DNA of 64,000 nt from Bacillota bacterium (GCA_021828865.1 JAJZCW010000002.1:120392-184391), one strand, 5' to 3'; positions 8,718 through 19,027 are shown, counted from the stretch's first letter. The notes: generated from the letters alone by a model not told the origin. Made by a program: numbers and translations.

Positions 8718-11207
8718 ATGACATTTTATATTTCCATTTCTATATTAGGACGTGATCTGTACATGGCTACCTTATGGGCTGATGCATTATTCGATAACCA
8801 AATGGTGGGTGTGATCCAGACCATTAACCGTACAATCGTGAAAGTAAATAATGTATTTACCAATATATTCGATTACAGTGAAGAGGAAATCGTCAATCAT
8901 AACACCTCGATTCTTTACAACAGCTACGACGATTATCAGAAATACGGAGACCAGGTCTACCAAGCGCTCGATCTGCCAATCCCCGTTACCATCCCGGAAG
9001 TTTTGTGGAAGACCAGAACCGGTGAACAAAAATGGGTACAATTGATCGGACAATTTATTGATAAGAATGTTCACAATGTCATCTGGCTTGTTATCGATAT
9101 CAGTAACAGAAAAGACGTGGAACGAAATCTGGAATTGGCGCTCGCAGAACACCATGCCATCCTCAATAACGCAATCACAGGTATCGTATACATAAAAGAT
9201 CGTAAAATACTTGAATTCAACGAAACATTTGCAGAAATATTCGGCTTTGAAAGAGACGAGTTGTTGCACCAGGATGTTCGCCTCCTCTTTGTCAACGACG
9301 ACGATTACAATACGGTCGGAAAAAAAGCCTATCCCATTATCGATGAAAAGGGAAGCTATGCCAGTGAACAACGCTTCCAAAAAAAAGACGGCACGGTTTT
9401 CTGGGTTTTTTATGGCGCAAAAGCCATCATTCCGAATCGGTCTTCAGACGGCACCATCTGGGTGGTCAACGACATCTCTGAGCGAAAGAAAGCGGAGGAA
9501 CTGCTCATTGCAGAGCGTAATAAGGCAAATGTTACCCTGTCCTCCATCGGAGATGCGGTGATCACCACGGACACCTACGGCATCGTGGAATATATGAATC
9601 CTGTGGCAGCAACTTTGGTAGGACTGACTCTCGAACAGGCTGTCGGCAAACCGCTTGTTGAGGTTTTTCGCATCGTCAACGAAAAAACGAACATGCCTGT
9701 TGCTAGCCCTGTGGATAGAGTTTTGCGTGAAGGAGTGGTCGTGGGGCTTGCTAATCACACGCTTTTACTCTCTCACGATGGCAATTCCTATGCCATTGAA
9801 GATTCGGCAGCGCCCATTGTTGACCATACCCAGCACATCATCGGATGTGTGCTGGTTTTTCATGATGTCACCGAGAAACGACACTGGAATGATCAGATGG
9901 AATGGCAAGCCAATCACGATGTCCTCACCGGTCTCTCCAACCGGACAAAATTCATTGAACACCTGAACCATGCCATGAAAAGCGCTGAAACTGATAGTTA
10001 TCAACTGGCCATAGCGCTCCTTGATCTGGATAATTTCAAGATTATTAATGACCATTATGGACATGCTCTTGGTGATCAACTATTGATTCAGGTCGCCAAT
10101 CGATTGTTATCTTCCGTATCAGATCAAGACTTGATTGCTCGACTAGGAGGCGATGAATTCGTCTTATTGCTGAATCACATCGGTTCGTTTCAAAGTGCGA
10201 TCGAACGCCTAGAGCAAATCAAGCAACAATTGCTGGAACCATTCTGGATTCATGGCATTTCACTAACGGTCAATGCGAGCATGGGAACCACTTTTTTCCC
10301 TGATGATTCCGGCGATTCGGATACGCTCCTCCGTCATGTGGATCAAGCCATGTACACCGCCAAGCAACTAGGCAGAAATCGTATTTACGTGTACGACCTG
10401 ATGCAGGAAGAAGCGAGAAACATTCGTTATCAACAGTTGTACCGCTTACGTAGCGCATTGAAAAACAAAGAATTCACGTTATATTACCAACCGAAGGTCA
10501 ACCTCTTACGAAAAACATTGGTAGGACTGGAAGCATTGATTCGCTGGAATCATCCGGTAAAAGGGCTGGTGATGCCAGGAGAATTTTTGCCTATCATATC
10601 GGACGACCCCTTTATGCTCGACTTGGGTCGCTGGGTGATGGAAAGTGCACTGAAACAATTGGCCCATTGGAACGAACAACAACTGACCACCAAAGTCAGC
10701 ATCAACATTCCCGCACAACAGCTGTTGCATGACGACTTTATCAGCGATGTGGAGTTTATGTTAACCGAGTATCCAACGGTCGCACCGCATCAGTTGGAAA
10801 TGGAAATTTTGGAAACTGACGCGTTGAAGGACGTGGACAAAGTGCAGTCCGTCATTTTACATTTACAAAAGAAAGGCATCCGTTTCTCCCTTGACGACTT
10901 TGGTACCGGGTATTCCTCACTCGCCTACATGAAGCATCTGCCAGTAGACATTTTGAAGATTGACCGATCATTTATTGTCGACATGCTGGAGGATGAACAG
11001 GAACTAGCAATTGTACAAGGCATTATTGGGATGGCCAAGGTTTTTCGCAAGGACCTGATCGCAGAAGGCATAGAAAATGATTCACAAAGTGCCGCACTAA
11101 TTGCGCTTGGTTGTGAAAATGGTCAAGGGTATTGGATCGGCAGGCCGATGCCAGCTGATAAAGTTAGGAAATGGGTCGAGCACTTTCGCTCCTCTGTTAA
11201 ATCGTAA
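8718..11207 (+). CDS. PAS-PAS-PAS-GGDEF-EAL c-di-GMP protein
   Basis: The 829-residue soluble protein has three PAS domains (~20-135, ~145-265, ~270-395), a GGDEF domain (~400-560) and an EAL domain (~575-825). The cyclase signature RLGGDEF is intact. The RxxD inhibitory site five residues before it is missing (SDQD). The EAL domain keeps LEALIRW, the metal and catalytic motifs LDDFGTGYSSL and LKIDRSF, the AEGIE glutamate and QGYWIGRPM, so phosphodiesterase activity is expected. Both activities may be present, tuned by PAS ligands. The start is uncertain: ATG 8763 also has a possible AGGA upstream. There is no membrane span. Confidence 0.92.
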   Translation: MTFYISISILGRDLYMATLWADALFDNQMVGVIQTINRTIVKVNNVFTNIFDYSEEEIVNHNTSILYNSYDDYQKYGDQVYQALDLPIPVTIPEVLWKTRTGEQKWVQLIGQFIDKNVHNVIWLVIDISNRKDVERNLELALAEHHAILNNAITGIVYIKDRKILEFNETFAEIFGFERDELLHQDVRLLFVNDDDYNTVGKKAYPIIDEKGSYASEQRFQKKDGTVFWVFYGAKAIIPNRSSDGTIWVVNDISERKKAEELLIAERNKANVTLSSIGDAVITTDTYGIVEYMNPVAATLVGLTLEQAVGKPLVEVFRIVNEKTNMPVASPVDRVLREGVVVGLANHTLLLSHDGNSYAIEDSAAPIVDHTQHIIGCVLVFHDVTEKRHWNDQMEWQANHDVLTGLSNRTKFIEHLNHAMKSAETDSYQLAIALLDLDNFKIINDHYGHALGDQLLIQVANRLLSSVSDQDLIARLGGDEFVLLLNHIGSFQSAIERLEQIKQQLLEPFWIHGISLTVNASMGTTFFPDDSGDSDTLLRHVDQAMYTAKQLGRNRIYVYDLMQEEARNIRYQQLYRLRSALKNKEFTLYYQPKVNLLRKTLVGLEALIRWNHPVKGLVMPGEFLPIISDDPFMLDLGRWVMESALKQLAHWNEQQLTTKVSINIPAQQLLHDDFISDVEFMLTEYPTVAPHQLEMEILETDALKDVDKVQSVILHLQKKGIRFSLDDFGTGYSSLAYMKHLPVDILKIDRSFIVDMLEDEQELAIVQGIIGMAKVFRKDLIAEGIENDSQSAALIALGCENGQGYWIGRPMPADKVRKWVEHFRSSVKS

Positions 11208-11276
11208 AAGGAGTAAACCAATCGCTGATTGAGAAAGATAAGTAAATAGAAGCCATGCCAAATGGAGGAAGCAACT

Positions 11277-11951
11277 ATGCAGAGCGACTCCCGACCCAAA
11301 TGGAGCAAGTCAGTCAGCATCTTTTGGACCATTGGCATTTTAATCGTTGGGATTTTGTTGGTGGTGGGCTTTTTTTACCTAGATAAAAACAACCGCATCT
11401 CTTTAGCCATCCAGTCATGGGGTGCATGGGGAATTATTTTATCCATCTTTCTCATGGCAATGTTTTGTGTGATTCCAGTCCCTTCTGAATTCCTAATGAT
11501 CATGAATATGAAAATTTTCGGCGTATGGTGGGGAATTTTTTATACATGGATAGGAGCCATGATTGGTGCAGTCGCTGTCTTCTTTATCGCAAGATCGATT
11601 GGCTCACGCATCATCCAGGCATTTATCACGGAAAAACGCTTGCAACAAGTGAACAAATGGATCAAAAACCGTGGCCCCGTTGGCCTTTTGATGGTGCGAC
11701 TCGTCCCCCTGCCTTTTATAGTGGTCAATTATTCTGCTGGCGTGATGGAATCAGTAAGCACCTGGGAATACGTATGGACCACGGGAATTGGCCTTCTGCC
11801 CTATGACCTCGGCGCTGCACTCGTGTATTTGGGGCTATCCACCAAGTACATCTGGTGGATAGCAATTGGTGGACTGGCCGTGGTGGGAATTTGGGTGGGT
11901 GGATATCTTTTCAGCCGATCCACCAATAAACTAAATCGTATTGCACAATGA
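11277..11951 (+). CDS. TVP38/TMEM64 (VTT domain) membrane protein
   Basis: This 224-residue protein starts at ATG 11277, six bases after GGAGGAA; the ATG at 11262 overlaps that site. It has about five hydrophobic helices. The central region holds the VTT/DedA-like pattern: a conserved Pro-containing segment (CVIPVPSEFLMI), a Gly-rich helix (GAMIGAVAVFFIARSIGSRI) and the RLVPLPFIVVNYSAGV motif. The family is linked to lipid scrambling and membrane homeostasis, but bacterial substrates are mostly unassigned. It is immediately followed by the aldo/keto reductase gene. Confidence 0.85.
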   Translation: MQSDSRPKWSKSVSIFWTIGILIVGILLVVGFFYLDKNNRISLAIQSWGAWGIILSIFLMAMFCVIPVPSEFLMIMNMKIFGVWWGIFYTWIGAMIGAVAVFFIARSIGSRIIQAFITEKRLQQVNKWIKNRGPVGLLMVRLVPLPFIVVNYSAGVMESVSTWEYVWTTGIGLLPYDLGAALVYLGLSTKYIWWIAIGGLAVVGIWVGGYLFSRSTNKLNRIAQ

Positions 11952-12018
11952 GAAATTTGCATTGCGGCCATCCGATGATAACAAAGCAACAGTTCCGACA
12001 GGAGAGGAGCCAAACGAG

Positions 12019-12861
12019 GTGGAAAACGTTGCAATGAGCCTTACTGCTACTACTACGTTACATAACGGGGTCAAAATGCCCTGGTTGGGTCTTGGCGTCT
12101 ATAAGGCAGAAGCAGGAACAGAAGTGGAACAGGCTGTGCTCTCTGCCCTTCGATACGGCTATCGCAGCATCGACACGGCAAAACTGTACGCTAACGAAGA
12201 AAGTGTCGGTAAGGCACTAAAAGAATCCGGGGTGCCCCGAGAGGAAGTTTTTATCACGACGAAAGTGTGGAATACAGACCAAGGTTATGATCCGACACTC
12301 CGAGCTTTTGAGGAGAGCAGGGTCCGACTGGGGCTCGAATACCTTGATCTCTACCTGATTCACTGGCCGGTCAAAGGAAAGTACAAAGACACGTGGCGAG
12401 CGATTGAAAAGCTTTATCATGACGGTCAGGTTCGCGCGATCGGCGTAAGCAACTTTCAGATCCACCATCTGGAGGATCTCATGCAGACAGCAACGATCAT
12501 GCCAATGGTCAATCAGGTCGAATTCCATCCGCGCCTGACCCAGGTTGCATTGCGCGAATATTGCTTGCAAAAAAGCATTCAATTGGAAGCATGGAGTCCA
12601 CTCATGCGCGGAAAAGAACTGCTTGACCACCCCATGGTGTTCGGTATCGCTAATCACCACCAAAAAACACCTGCGCAAGTCCTCATACGCTGGGATTTGC
12701 AACACTACGTGGCGACGATCCCCAAATCCGTGCATGACCATCGCATCAAGGAAAATGCAGAGGTATTTGATTTTTCTTTATCTCAAGAGGAAATGTCCCA
12801 ATTAGACCAGTTGAATACTAATCAGCGCGTTGGACAGGACCCGGATCACTTCAACTTTTAA
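12019..12861 (+). CDS. Aldo/keto reductase
   Basis: This ~280-residue NADPH-dependent oxidoreductase reduces aldehydes or ketones to alcohols and resembles the Bacillus YtbE/YvgN or 2,5-diketo-gluconate reductase group. The catalytic tetrad is visible: Asp in SIDTAKLYANE, Tyr in the same motif, Lys in ITTKVWN and His in LIHWPVKG. The C-terminal IPKSVHDHRIKEN binds the NADPH phosphate. GTG 12019 is nine bases after GAGGAG; the family start may instead be ATG 12034. It follows the VTT membrane protein by about 70 bp and is probably co-transcribed. The substrate is unknown. Confidence 0.9.
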   Translation: MENVAMSLTATTTLHNGVKMPWLGLGVYKAEAGTEVEQAVLSALRYGYRSIDTAKLYANEESVGKALKESGVPREEVFITTKVWNTDQGYDPTLRAFEESRVRLGLEYLDLYLIHWPVKGKYKDTWRAIEKLYHDGQVRAIGVSNFQIHHLEDLMQTATIMPMVNQVEFHPRLTQVALREYCLQKSIQLEAWSPLMRGKELLDHPMVFGIANHHQKTPAQVLIRWDLQHYVATIPKSVHDHRIKENAEVFDFSLSQEEMSQLDQLNTNQRVGQDPDHFNF

Positions 12862-12870
12862 CATAATAAA

Positions 12871-12911
12871 CTCCGGAGGCCACCTATTACGTGAGACAAA
12901 GTGCCTCCGGA
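12871..12911. terminator. Hairpin between convergent genes
   Basis: CTCCGGAGGC and GCCTCCGGAG form a perfect 10-bp stem. On the minus strand it is followed by TTTATTAT, so it fits best as the sbcC terminator. It also ends the aldo/keto reductase transcript. Confidence 0.65.
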
Positions 12912-12914
12912 GCA

Positions 12915-15900
12915 TTACGCATGTTCCAGTTTTAGTCTTGAGCCTCTTCCCGCTGGCTCAGCCGGCTCCACGATCAACCGCCTCTGCAAACGTTGGCGCA
13001 GTTCAGGCACATGGCTGATCACGCCAATCGCCATATTGTCCATATGGAGTTTCTCCAGTTCGGTCACCACGACATCGAGGAGTTCCTGATCTAATGTGCC
13101 AAAGCCTTCATCCAAAAAGAAAAACTCCAGCGGATACTTACCACGCAACTGGATGTGCGCGGACAAGGAGAGCGCAAGCGCGAGCGAAGTGAGAAACGTC
13201 TCGCCGCCGGAAAGTGTGGTCACTGGCCTTGTGACGCCTCCGTTATGGTGATCTCTCATCACAAATTCCCCATCTGCCATCAATTCTAGGCTATACCTGC
13301 CGCGCGTCAGGGATGACAGTCGAACAGATGCCTGTCTCGCCACGCTGACCATTTGCTCTCTTGCCATAAATTCCACAAACGAATTGCCTCTAAGCAAATC
13401 TTTTAACAGTTGCAATTGATTTACTTTCGCTTCAAGTTTGGCCCTCGCCTCATCAAGTTCTGTCCAGCGCAAGTGCTTGACACGAATATCGTCCAACCGC
13501 ATCTCAGCCTGCACATGGTTGGTTAGCGTCTCCTGATGCTTTTTCTCTCCCTGTTTCAACGTGGATTGCACCTTGTCCCAAGCTTCCTGATCAATAGATC
13601 TGCCACCTAATTGCGCACTCACTTCATCGAGCACCGCTTGGATTTGCAAGCCTTCTTCATCAAATTGCCGTACCCTTTGAAAAAAATCAGCCTGCTCCTC
13701 ATGGCTGAGAAGCGCATCCCGTACCTCCTCGGTCGTGATAAACTTTTCCTCTTCCAATGCGCGGTTTACTTTTTGCTCTGCCTCCAGCAATGCATGTTGC
13801 CCCGTGGACAGTTCTGTCTCTGCAATCACCCGCTCTTGCATGGCCTTCGAGAAGTTGTCATTCGCCTCTTTTTCTGCTTCCATGGATAGAACTAGCTGTT
13901 TTTGTAACGCGTCCAGTGCGCGATTAACGCTTTCTTTCACCTGCGTAGCAGTACGTTCCCCCACCAATTGTTGCAAGCGTTGTTTGTTGCCTTCCCACTC
14001 CTGCAGCAGGAGCGTAGTTCGTGACGTCCCTTCTTCCGCCTTGCGAGTGGCCAGATGGATTGCCTGTTCCGCATCTGCTAATTCTGCTTGATATTTTTCA
14101 AGCGTAGTTCGTAAATTCGCCACCTCTACACGTTCAGCCGCCGCCAAACGATCAAATTCCAACCAAAGTGCTGCTTTGGCCTGGATAGCCTTGGCTCCTT
14201 TTTCCACATCTTCTGCATCTGGCAATCCAAATTCCCGAATTTGTAATTGCCACTCTGTTTGCTTGTCATCCATGTTGCCTTGCAAATTTACTAGCGCATT
14301 TTTTTGTTTATCTAGTTCATGCTCGGATCCGGAGAGCCTAGATTGCATCACGGAGAGGTCTTTTTCCGTTATTTGCAAGAACTCATCAACCTCTTTTTGC
14401 CTTTGTGAAACGTTATCCACAAGCTTGTCCCACTCCATCCGCGCATTGCGAATGGCTGTCAGATCGCGTTCTGCATCCCGGATGGCCTGATTCCAGCGTG
14501 CACCGTCCCAAAGTGGATCGGCAATCCCTCCCACCTGCTGCTCTTCCCATAACTGCAGAGCACGGGACCTGTACACTTTTATTTCCCCTTGACGCCTTGT
14601 CAGTTCCTCCTGACTTTGTTGAAGTGCCGCCTCAGCCTTCGCGAGATCCGCTCGAAATGTTTCCACTTGTTCGTAGGCGTCTTCGATTTGTTCGTTAGCT
14701 ACCTCTTCCGAAAGCCCAATGGAAGCTCCCATATGCAATGGCTGTGGGTGATGGGTAGCGCCACAAACTGGACAAGGATCCCCTTCTTGCAACTTGGCCG
14801 CCACTTTTTGCAAAAACTTTTGTTCCACCGATTCGACGCGACCTAGGGCCGCCTCAAAACGCCCTTCAAGATCGGATTTGCTGGAAAGTAGACTTTGTAT
14901 GTTTGCATCCAACTGTGCAGCTGACTGCTCCGCTTCGCCTAGCATCGTAACGAATGGTTTTAACGCGGCAAGCCACGTCTCAAGTGTGGAGGTGGTAACG
15001 GTCCGCTCCGGGTTTTGCTGCAATAAATGGTCCATCTCTCGTTGAAGATTTTCTTTTTCCCCGTGACTGTTCGAAAGCCTGTCCGAAAGTCGCGCCAATT
15101 TTTCTTGGTCTTGAACAATATTCGTTTCGCGCGCTTGTACCTCTTCTAAAAGTAAATCATGCGCTTTTTTATCCTGTTGCCACTGAGACGCGAGGAGTTG
15201 TAATTGCTGGGTTTGCTGACGCACAAGCGGCGGGACAAGGTGAGAGTCCAGCAGCTTTTCTGTTTTCACCACCTCAGCGTTGAGGTGCTCTACTTGGCGA
15301 TGTAACGCTGTCTTTCTGTCACTTGCAGCTTGAATCTGTAGAGAGGCTTCATGCTGCTCACGCTTTACGTTAGCGAGTTCGATCTCCCGCTCACGTATTT
15401 CTTCTTCCAGCAAAAAAGCCTCTTCCAATTGGCCCATTTGTGTATGCAGCGCAGGTTCCTTTTCCTCTTTTTCAAGTTGCGATTGTTTCAAGCGTTCCTT
15501 TGCCACGTCCAGTGCCTGCCTGGTCAGTTTCTCACTTGCGAGGGCATTCGTATGCCTCACACCCATTTGCTCCACTTGTAAAACCAGTGCCTTTTTGGAT
15601 TCTATAATAGGCCAGACCCGCTCTGCTCTCACCGCTATCTCGATGCGCTTTCGCACGTGCTCTATCTCGCCAGTCAACTCCTCGTGAGTCGCCTTAGCCT
15701 GATTGGCTTTTTCAAATTGTACTTGGAGCGCGAAAACGTCTTTTGCTTCTTCATATTGCCTCTTTACCACACCAAGCTCTTTTGTTGCAGCATCCTTCGC
15801 CTCACTTGCAGAAAGAAGCGCTGTTTCCGCTTGTTTCACCGCTTCCTCCGATGCATCGCCCAATTCACTTTGTGCCGCTAGCACCTGTTGTTTCTCGTTG

Positions 15901-16499
15901 ATTTTTTGTTTGTTTAGCTCATTTATTTTGCCGGATAATGCCTGCCCATATTGCTCCAAGCCAAATAACCGTTCCGCCATCTGATTGCGATTGGCGCCAG
16001 TTAACTGCAGGAATTCAGCGAATTTTCCTTGCGGCAATACCACCGCACGAGTAAAATCCTGGGGCTCCAGTCCTATCAAATTGCGAATCATCTGATTGAC
16101 GGCCTGATTGCCCTCCGCAAGCACGATTATACCAACATCCGTTGCCTCCGAGCCCTCGAGTTCCATTAGACGGCTGGAATGATGGGCGACCGCATAACCA
16201 GTTGCACGCTTGAAAATGCGGTCCACCTGATACCGTTTTCGCGCATCTTTTCTGCCTATTTCAAATTCAAAACTGACGGCCACCTGTTTTTCAGCGTGAT
16301 TGAGAATGCCTTGTTTTCTTGACGTCCTCCCTACTTCTCCATATAACGCAAGGGTGATCGCATCAAGAATTGTGGATTTGCCACTCCCTGTAGGTCCAAA
16401 GATGCCAAACATCCCAGTATCAGTAAGCAGTGTAAAATTGATCTCCTGTCGTTCCCGAAAGCTGTGTAATCCTGCTATCGTCAAGCGAATCGGCTTCAT
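12915..16499 (-). CDS. sbcC: Nuclease SbcCD subunit C (SMC-like ATPase)
   Basis: This 1194-residue protein is the ATPase/coiled-coil subunit of the SbcCD (Mre11-Rad50-like) nuclease that opens DNA hairpins and trims protein-blocked ends. Walker A (GPTGSGKST, ~35) lies at the N-terminus. Long coiled coils flank a zinc-hook CPVCGATHH near residue 575. The ABC signature TLSGGE (~1095) and Walker B FFLDEGFGTLD (~1125) close the C-terminal lobe. It is slightly longer than typical SbcC. The start overlaps the sbcD stop by four bases (ATGA), so translation is coupled. Confidence 0.96.
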   Translation of the reverse strand: MKPIRLTIAGLHSFRERQEINFTLLTDTGMFGIFGPTGSGKSTILDAITLALYGEVGRTSRKQGILNHAEKQVAVSFEFEIGRKDARKRYQVDRIFKRATGYAVAHHSSRLMELEGSEATDVGIIVLAEGNQAVNQMIRNLIGLEPQDFTRAVVLPQGKFAEFLQLTGANRNQMAERLFGLEQYGQALSGKINELNKQKINEKQQVLAAQSELGDASEEAVKQAETALLSASEAKDAATKELGVVKRQYEEAKDVFALQVQFEKANQAKATHEELTGEIEHVRKRIEIAVRAERVWPIIESKKALVLQVEQMGVRHTNALASEKLTRQALDVAKERLKQSQLEKEEKEPALHTQMGQLEEAFLLEEEIREREIELANVKREQHEASLQIQAASDRKTALHRQVEHLNAEVVKTEKLLDSHLVPPLVRQQTQQLQLLASQWQQDKKAHDLLLEEVQARETNIVQDQEKLARLSDRLSNSHGEKENLQREMDHLLQQNPERTVTTSTLETWLAALKPFVTMLGEAEQSAAQLDANIQSLLSSKSDLEGRFEAALGRVESVEQKFLQKVAAKLQEGDPCPVCGATHHPQPLHMGASIGLSEEVANEQIEDAYEQVETFRADLAKAEAALQQSQEELTRRQGEIKVYRSRALQLWEEQQVGGIADPLWDGARWNQAIRDAERDLTAIRNARMEWDKLVDNVSQRQKEVDEFLQITEKDLSVMQSRLSGSEHELDKQKNALVNLQGNMDDKQTEWQLQIREFGLPDAEDVEKGAKAIQAKAALWLEFDRLAAAERVEVANLRTTLEKYQAELADAEQAIHLATRKAEEGTSRTTLLLQEWEGNKQRLQQLVGERTATQVKESVNRALDALQKQLVLSMEAEKEANDNFSKAMQERVIAETELSTGQHALLEAEQKVNRALEEEKFITTEEVRDALLSHEEQADFFQRVRQFDEEGLQIQAVLDEVSAQLGGRSIDQEAWDKVQSTLKQGEKKHQETLTNHVQAEMRLDDIRVKHLRWTELDEARAKLEAKVNQLQLLKDLLRGNSFVEFMAREQMVSVARQASVRLSSLTRGRYSLELMADGEFVMRDHHNGGVTRPVTTLSGGETFLTSLALALSLSAHIQLRGKYPLEFFFLDEGFGTLDQELLDVVVTELEKLHMDNMAIGVISHVPELRQRLQRRLIVEPAEPAGRGSRLKLEHA

Positions 16500-17782
16500 T
16501 GATCCCTCTCCAGCTCTTCACTTTGATCAGATAATGCCTTCAAATCATCCTCGGCTTCAAGATTTGTCGCCATTTCCATAAATAACTCTACCAGTTCGTC
16601 ATCAGGAACCACACCGAAACGCTCTTCAAAAAATAGTTTGAACAGATCCGCCACAGATAGCGTGGAGTAATCCTCATCTTCGCGCACCTTTCCTGAAGCA
16701 AAGGAATCAGGCAAAATAGGGCGAATATGAATAAATCCTTCGTGCATATTTCGCAAACGGCGAATTTCATCCAATTGCAATCCGGTTTGCACGTGTACAG
16801 AGAGGTCAATCCAGGCATTCGCATCCCGTCCTTCCTCCACCCAATGCCATACCTGCTCGATGCCTTCTGTCGCGTTCCACTTGACTAGCGGCTTACCACA
16901 AGTGAGCGGCACTTCTTTCCATGCCGCAGGAGCCCCCGGTTTGACGTCGACCACCACCACAGACTTCTGCTGCCCCGCCTCAGAAAAGCTGTAGGCAAGT
17001 GGTGACCCCGCATAGCGAATAGGGAAGTCCGCCCCATGTACTGCTTGCGGGCGATGCAAGTGACCAAGCGCCACATATTGGGCGTTTTTCGGAAATACAC
17101 TTTTATCCACTGCATAGGCCCCGCCAATTTGAATCTGCACTTCAGAATCGGACTCTATACTTCCACCAACATATAGGTGACTCATCACGATATTCACGGT
17201 GTCCACTCGAAAATGAGTCGCCAACTGTTCAAAGAGTTCTGCTATTCTGGCTTGATAGCGGGATTGAAACTCATCATCCTGAAGCGTTTCGGACATGACC
17301 TCGTTTAACCTGGCCTCCGATGGATAGGGGACCGCCGCAATCACCGCATGCTCCTCACAACCCGGAATGGAAAGTTCCAACCATCCGGTTCCGCCGTCTA
17401 GCCATTCAATTCGGCCATCGCCAATTTGAAGGGGATAAACTACGTCTTTGGGATAACCAAGCAGCGTAATCCCCAGTTGATCTGCTACTTTTTGCGCTGC
17501 CTTGATTCGCTCTGGATGATCGTGATTACCCGCGATCACCACTACGCCCCTCGTTCCGCCTGACGCAAGAAGGGACAGTGCTGAATAAAAAAGTTCTTCC
17601 GCCTGGGCGCTCGGATTGACCGTTTGAAACACATCGCCAGCCACGAGCACTAGGTCTATTTTTTCCTCGTCACAGATCGCACCAAGTTCTTCTACAAACT
17701 GCTTTTGTTCGCTGATCCGCTCCCGTCCCTCTAGCGTTTTGCCAAAGTGCCAGTCCGCCGTATGAAGAATGCGAATGGCCAT
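16496..17782 (-). CDS. sbcD: Nuclease SbcCD subunit D
   Basis: This 428-residue Mn-dependent exonuclease/endonuclease is the SbcC partner. Calcineurin-like phosphoesterase motifs are in order: LHTADWHFGKT, VLVAGDVFQ, IAGNHDHPER, then SHLYVGG and ALGHLHRPQ. The C-terminal ~100 acidic residues probably form the SbcC-binding cap. ATG 17782 directly follows AAGAAGGGG, which is close spacing. No other in-frame start near the ADWH motif is better. Confidence 0.95.
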   Translation of the reverse strand: MAIRILHTADWHFGKTLEGRERISEQKQFVEELGAICDEEKIDLVLVAGDVFQTVNPSAQAEELFYSALSLLASGGTRGVVVIAGNHDHPERIKAAQKVADQLGITLLGYPKDVVYPLQIGDGRIEWLDGGTGWLELSIPGCEEHAVIAAVPYPSEARLNEVMSETLQDDEFQSRYQARIAELFEQLATHFRVDTVNIVMSHLYVGGSIESDSEVQIQIGGAYAVDKSVFPKNAQYVALGHLHRPQAVHGADFPIRYAGSPLAYSFSEAGQQKSVVVVDVKPGAPAAWKEVPLTCGKPLVKWNATEGIEQVWHWVEEGRDANAWIDLSVHVQTGLQLDEIRRLRNMHEGFIHIRPILPDSFASGKVREDEDYSTLSVADLFKLFFEERFGVVPDDELVELFMEMATNLEAEDDLKALSDQSEELERDQ

Positions 17783-17907
17783 CCCCTTCTTTCGATCAAA
17801 AGATCAAGACTGTGTTTGTCCAGCACTTCTTGATGCAGGATGGTGGCCTCACCAAGCTCAGTAGACCCGATCCTACTGTCAACCTGATTTTCGCTTCACC
17901 ATCAGAA

Positions 17908-18879
17908 TTAACAGACTCGATATTTAGGAGCTTTTCCCGTTAGCGCAAGCATCAGGTTATCCACTGCCAAATTGGCCATGGCAACCCGTGTCTCTACCGT
18001 GGCACTGCCGATGTGTGGAATTGCCACCACATTGGGAAGGTGAATCAAGGGATGACTAGCCCGCACCGGTTCATTATCAAACACGTCGAGCCCAGCGCCC
18101 CAAATTAGCTTTTTTTTCAACGCCTCATAAAGCGCCTCTTCGTCGACCACAGGACCACGTGATGTATTGATCAGCACCGCAGTGGATTTCATTAGTGAGA
18201 GTTCCTGTTCGCCAATCAAGTGATAAGTATCTTCCTTAAGTGGTGTCAGCACACATACAAAATCAGACTCCTGCAATAGCGTAGCGAGATCCTTATACTC
18301 CACGCCAAGGCTTTGTTCATCAGCCAATCTACGATTCCGGTTGAAATAAAGTAGCTTCATCCCAAACCCAGCTGCTCGTCGCGCCACCGCTTGTCCAATT
18401 CGCCCGAGACCAATGATTCCCATCGTCTTATGATGCACATCGAGTCCTGCAAGCAAAAAAGGGCTCCAACTCTGCCACTCATCATTTTTCAGGAACGTTG
18501 CCGATTCCACAAGTCGCCTTGAGGTGGCAAGGAGAAGCGCAAACGTCAAGTCAGCAGTCGTTTCGGTTAGCACATCGGGGGTATTGCAGACGATCACATT
18601 GCGTTTTTTTGCTTCTTCCAACTGAATGTTATCGAAACCAACGGCCATATTGGACACTACGCGAAGGCGTGGGGCTGCATCTAACAATTCGCTATCAATA
18701 GAGTCGGTGACCATGCTCAATATTCCGTCCGCTTCCTGGATTTCGTTAAAAAGGACATCTCTTGGCACTGGGATATCCTCGCGATCCCACCATTTACATT
18801 CAAATACTTCCTGAAGCCTTGCGATAACCTCTTCCGGCAGTCGTCTCGTGATATATATTTTCATGCGCGTGCGTTCCAA
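17908..18879 (-). CDS. D-isomer-specific 2-hydroxyacid dehydrogenase (glyoxylate/hydroxypyruvate reductase type)
   Basis: This ~323-residue NAD(P)-dependent enzyme reduces 2-keto acids. The Rossmann motif GLGRIGQAVARRAAGFG (~155) and the catalytic Arg (INTSRG), Glu (FDNEP) and His (IPHIGSAT) are all present. TTG 18879 is preferred because AGGAGG lies seven bases upstream; ATG 18864 has no ribosome site. The nearest relatives by motif are glyoxylate/gluconate 2-reductases, but the substrate cannot be fixed. It is divergent from sipW, and a SinR-type dyad (18952-18969) lies between them. Confidence 0.88.
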   Translation of the reverse strand: MERTRMKIYITRRLPEEVIARLQEVFECKWWDREDIPVPRDVLFNEIQEADGILSMVTDSIDSELLDAAPRLRVVSNMAVGFDNIQLEEAKKRNVIVCNTPDVLTETTADLTFALLLATSRRLVESATFLKNDEWQSWSPFLLAGLDVHHKTMGIIGLGRIGQAVARRAAGFGMKLLYFNRNRRLADEQSLGVEYKDLATLLQESDFVCVLTPLKEDTYHLIGEQELSLMKSTAVLINTSRGPVVDEEALYEALKKKLIWGAGLDVFDNEPVRASHPLIHLPNVVAIPHIGSATVETRVAMANLAVDNLMLALTGKAPKYRVC

Positions 18880-18951
18880 TGAAATCCTCCTCTCCAGAAA
18901 AATGAAGAAAATCAACGAAAATCATCCTAAAAGACTTAGTCAAGCCTAAAA

Positions 18952-18969
18952 TGTTCATTATATTGAACA
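18952..18969. promoter_or_regulatory. SinR-type operator A (sipW upstream)
   Basis: TGTTCA-N6-TGAACA is a perfect-arm 18-bp dyad, 20 bp upstream of the sipW -35 element. It has the same geometry as five others in the locus. Confidence 0.65.
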
Positions 18970-18988
18970 ATAATCGTAATTATCCCCC

Positions 18989-19016
18989 TTGATTTGTTCT
19001 ATAAAACGAATATAAT
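18989..19016 (+). promoter_or_regulatory. sipW promoter with SinR-type operator B in the spacer
   Basis: TTGATT (18989-18994), a 16-bp spacer and TATAAT (19011-19016) form a sigma-A promoter. The spacer coincides with dyad B, TGTTCT-N6-CGAATA (18995-19012), whose right arm has one mismatch. Bound repressor would block polymerase. Confidence 0.7.
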
Positions 19017-19027
19017 GATTGCTGTAG

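Noticed and set aside
8787..9380. Long 197-codon antisense frame within the triple-PAS gene
   Set aside because: It lies opposite a clearly conserved PAS-GGDEF-EAL gene, has no ribosome site or recognisable domain; a shadow frame.
12217..12741. 174-codon antisense frame within the aldo/keto reductase gene
   Set aside because: It is opposite intact catalytic motifs and lacks start signals.
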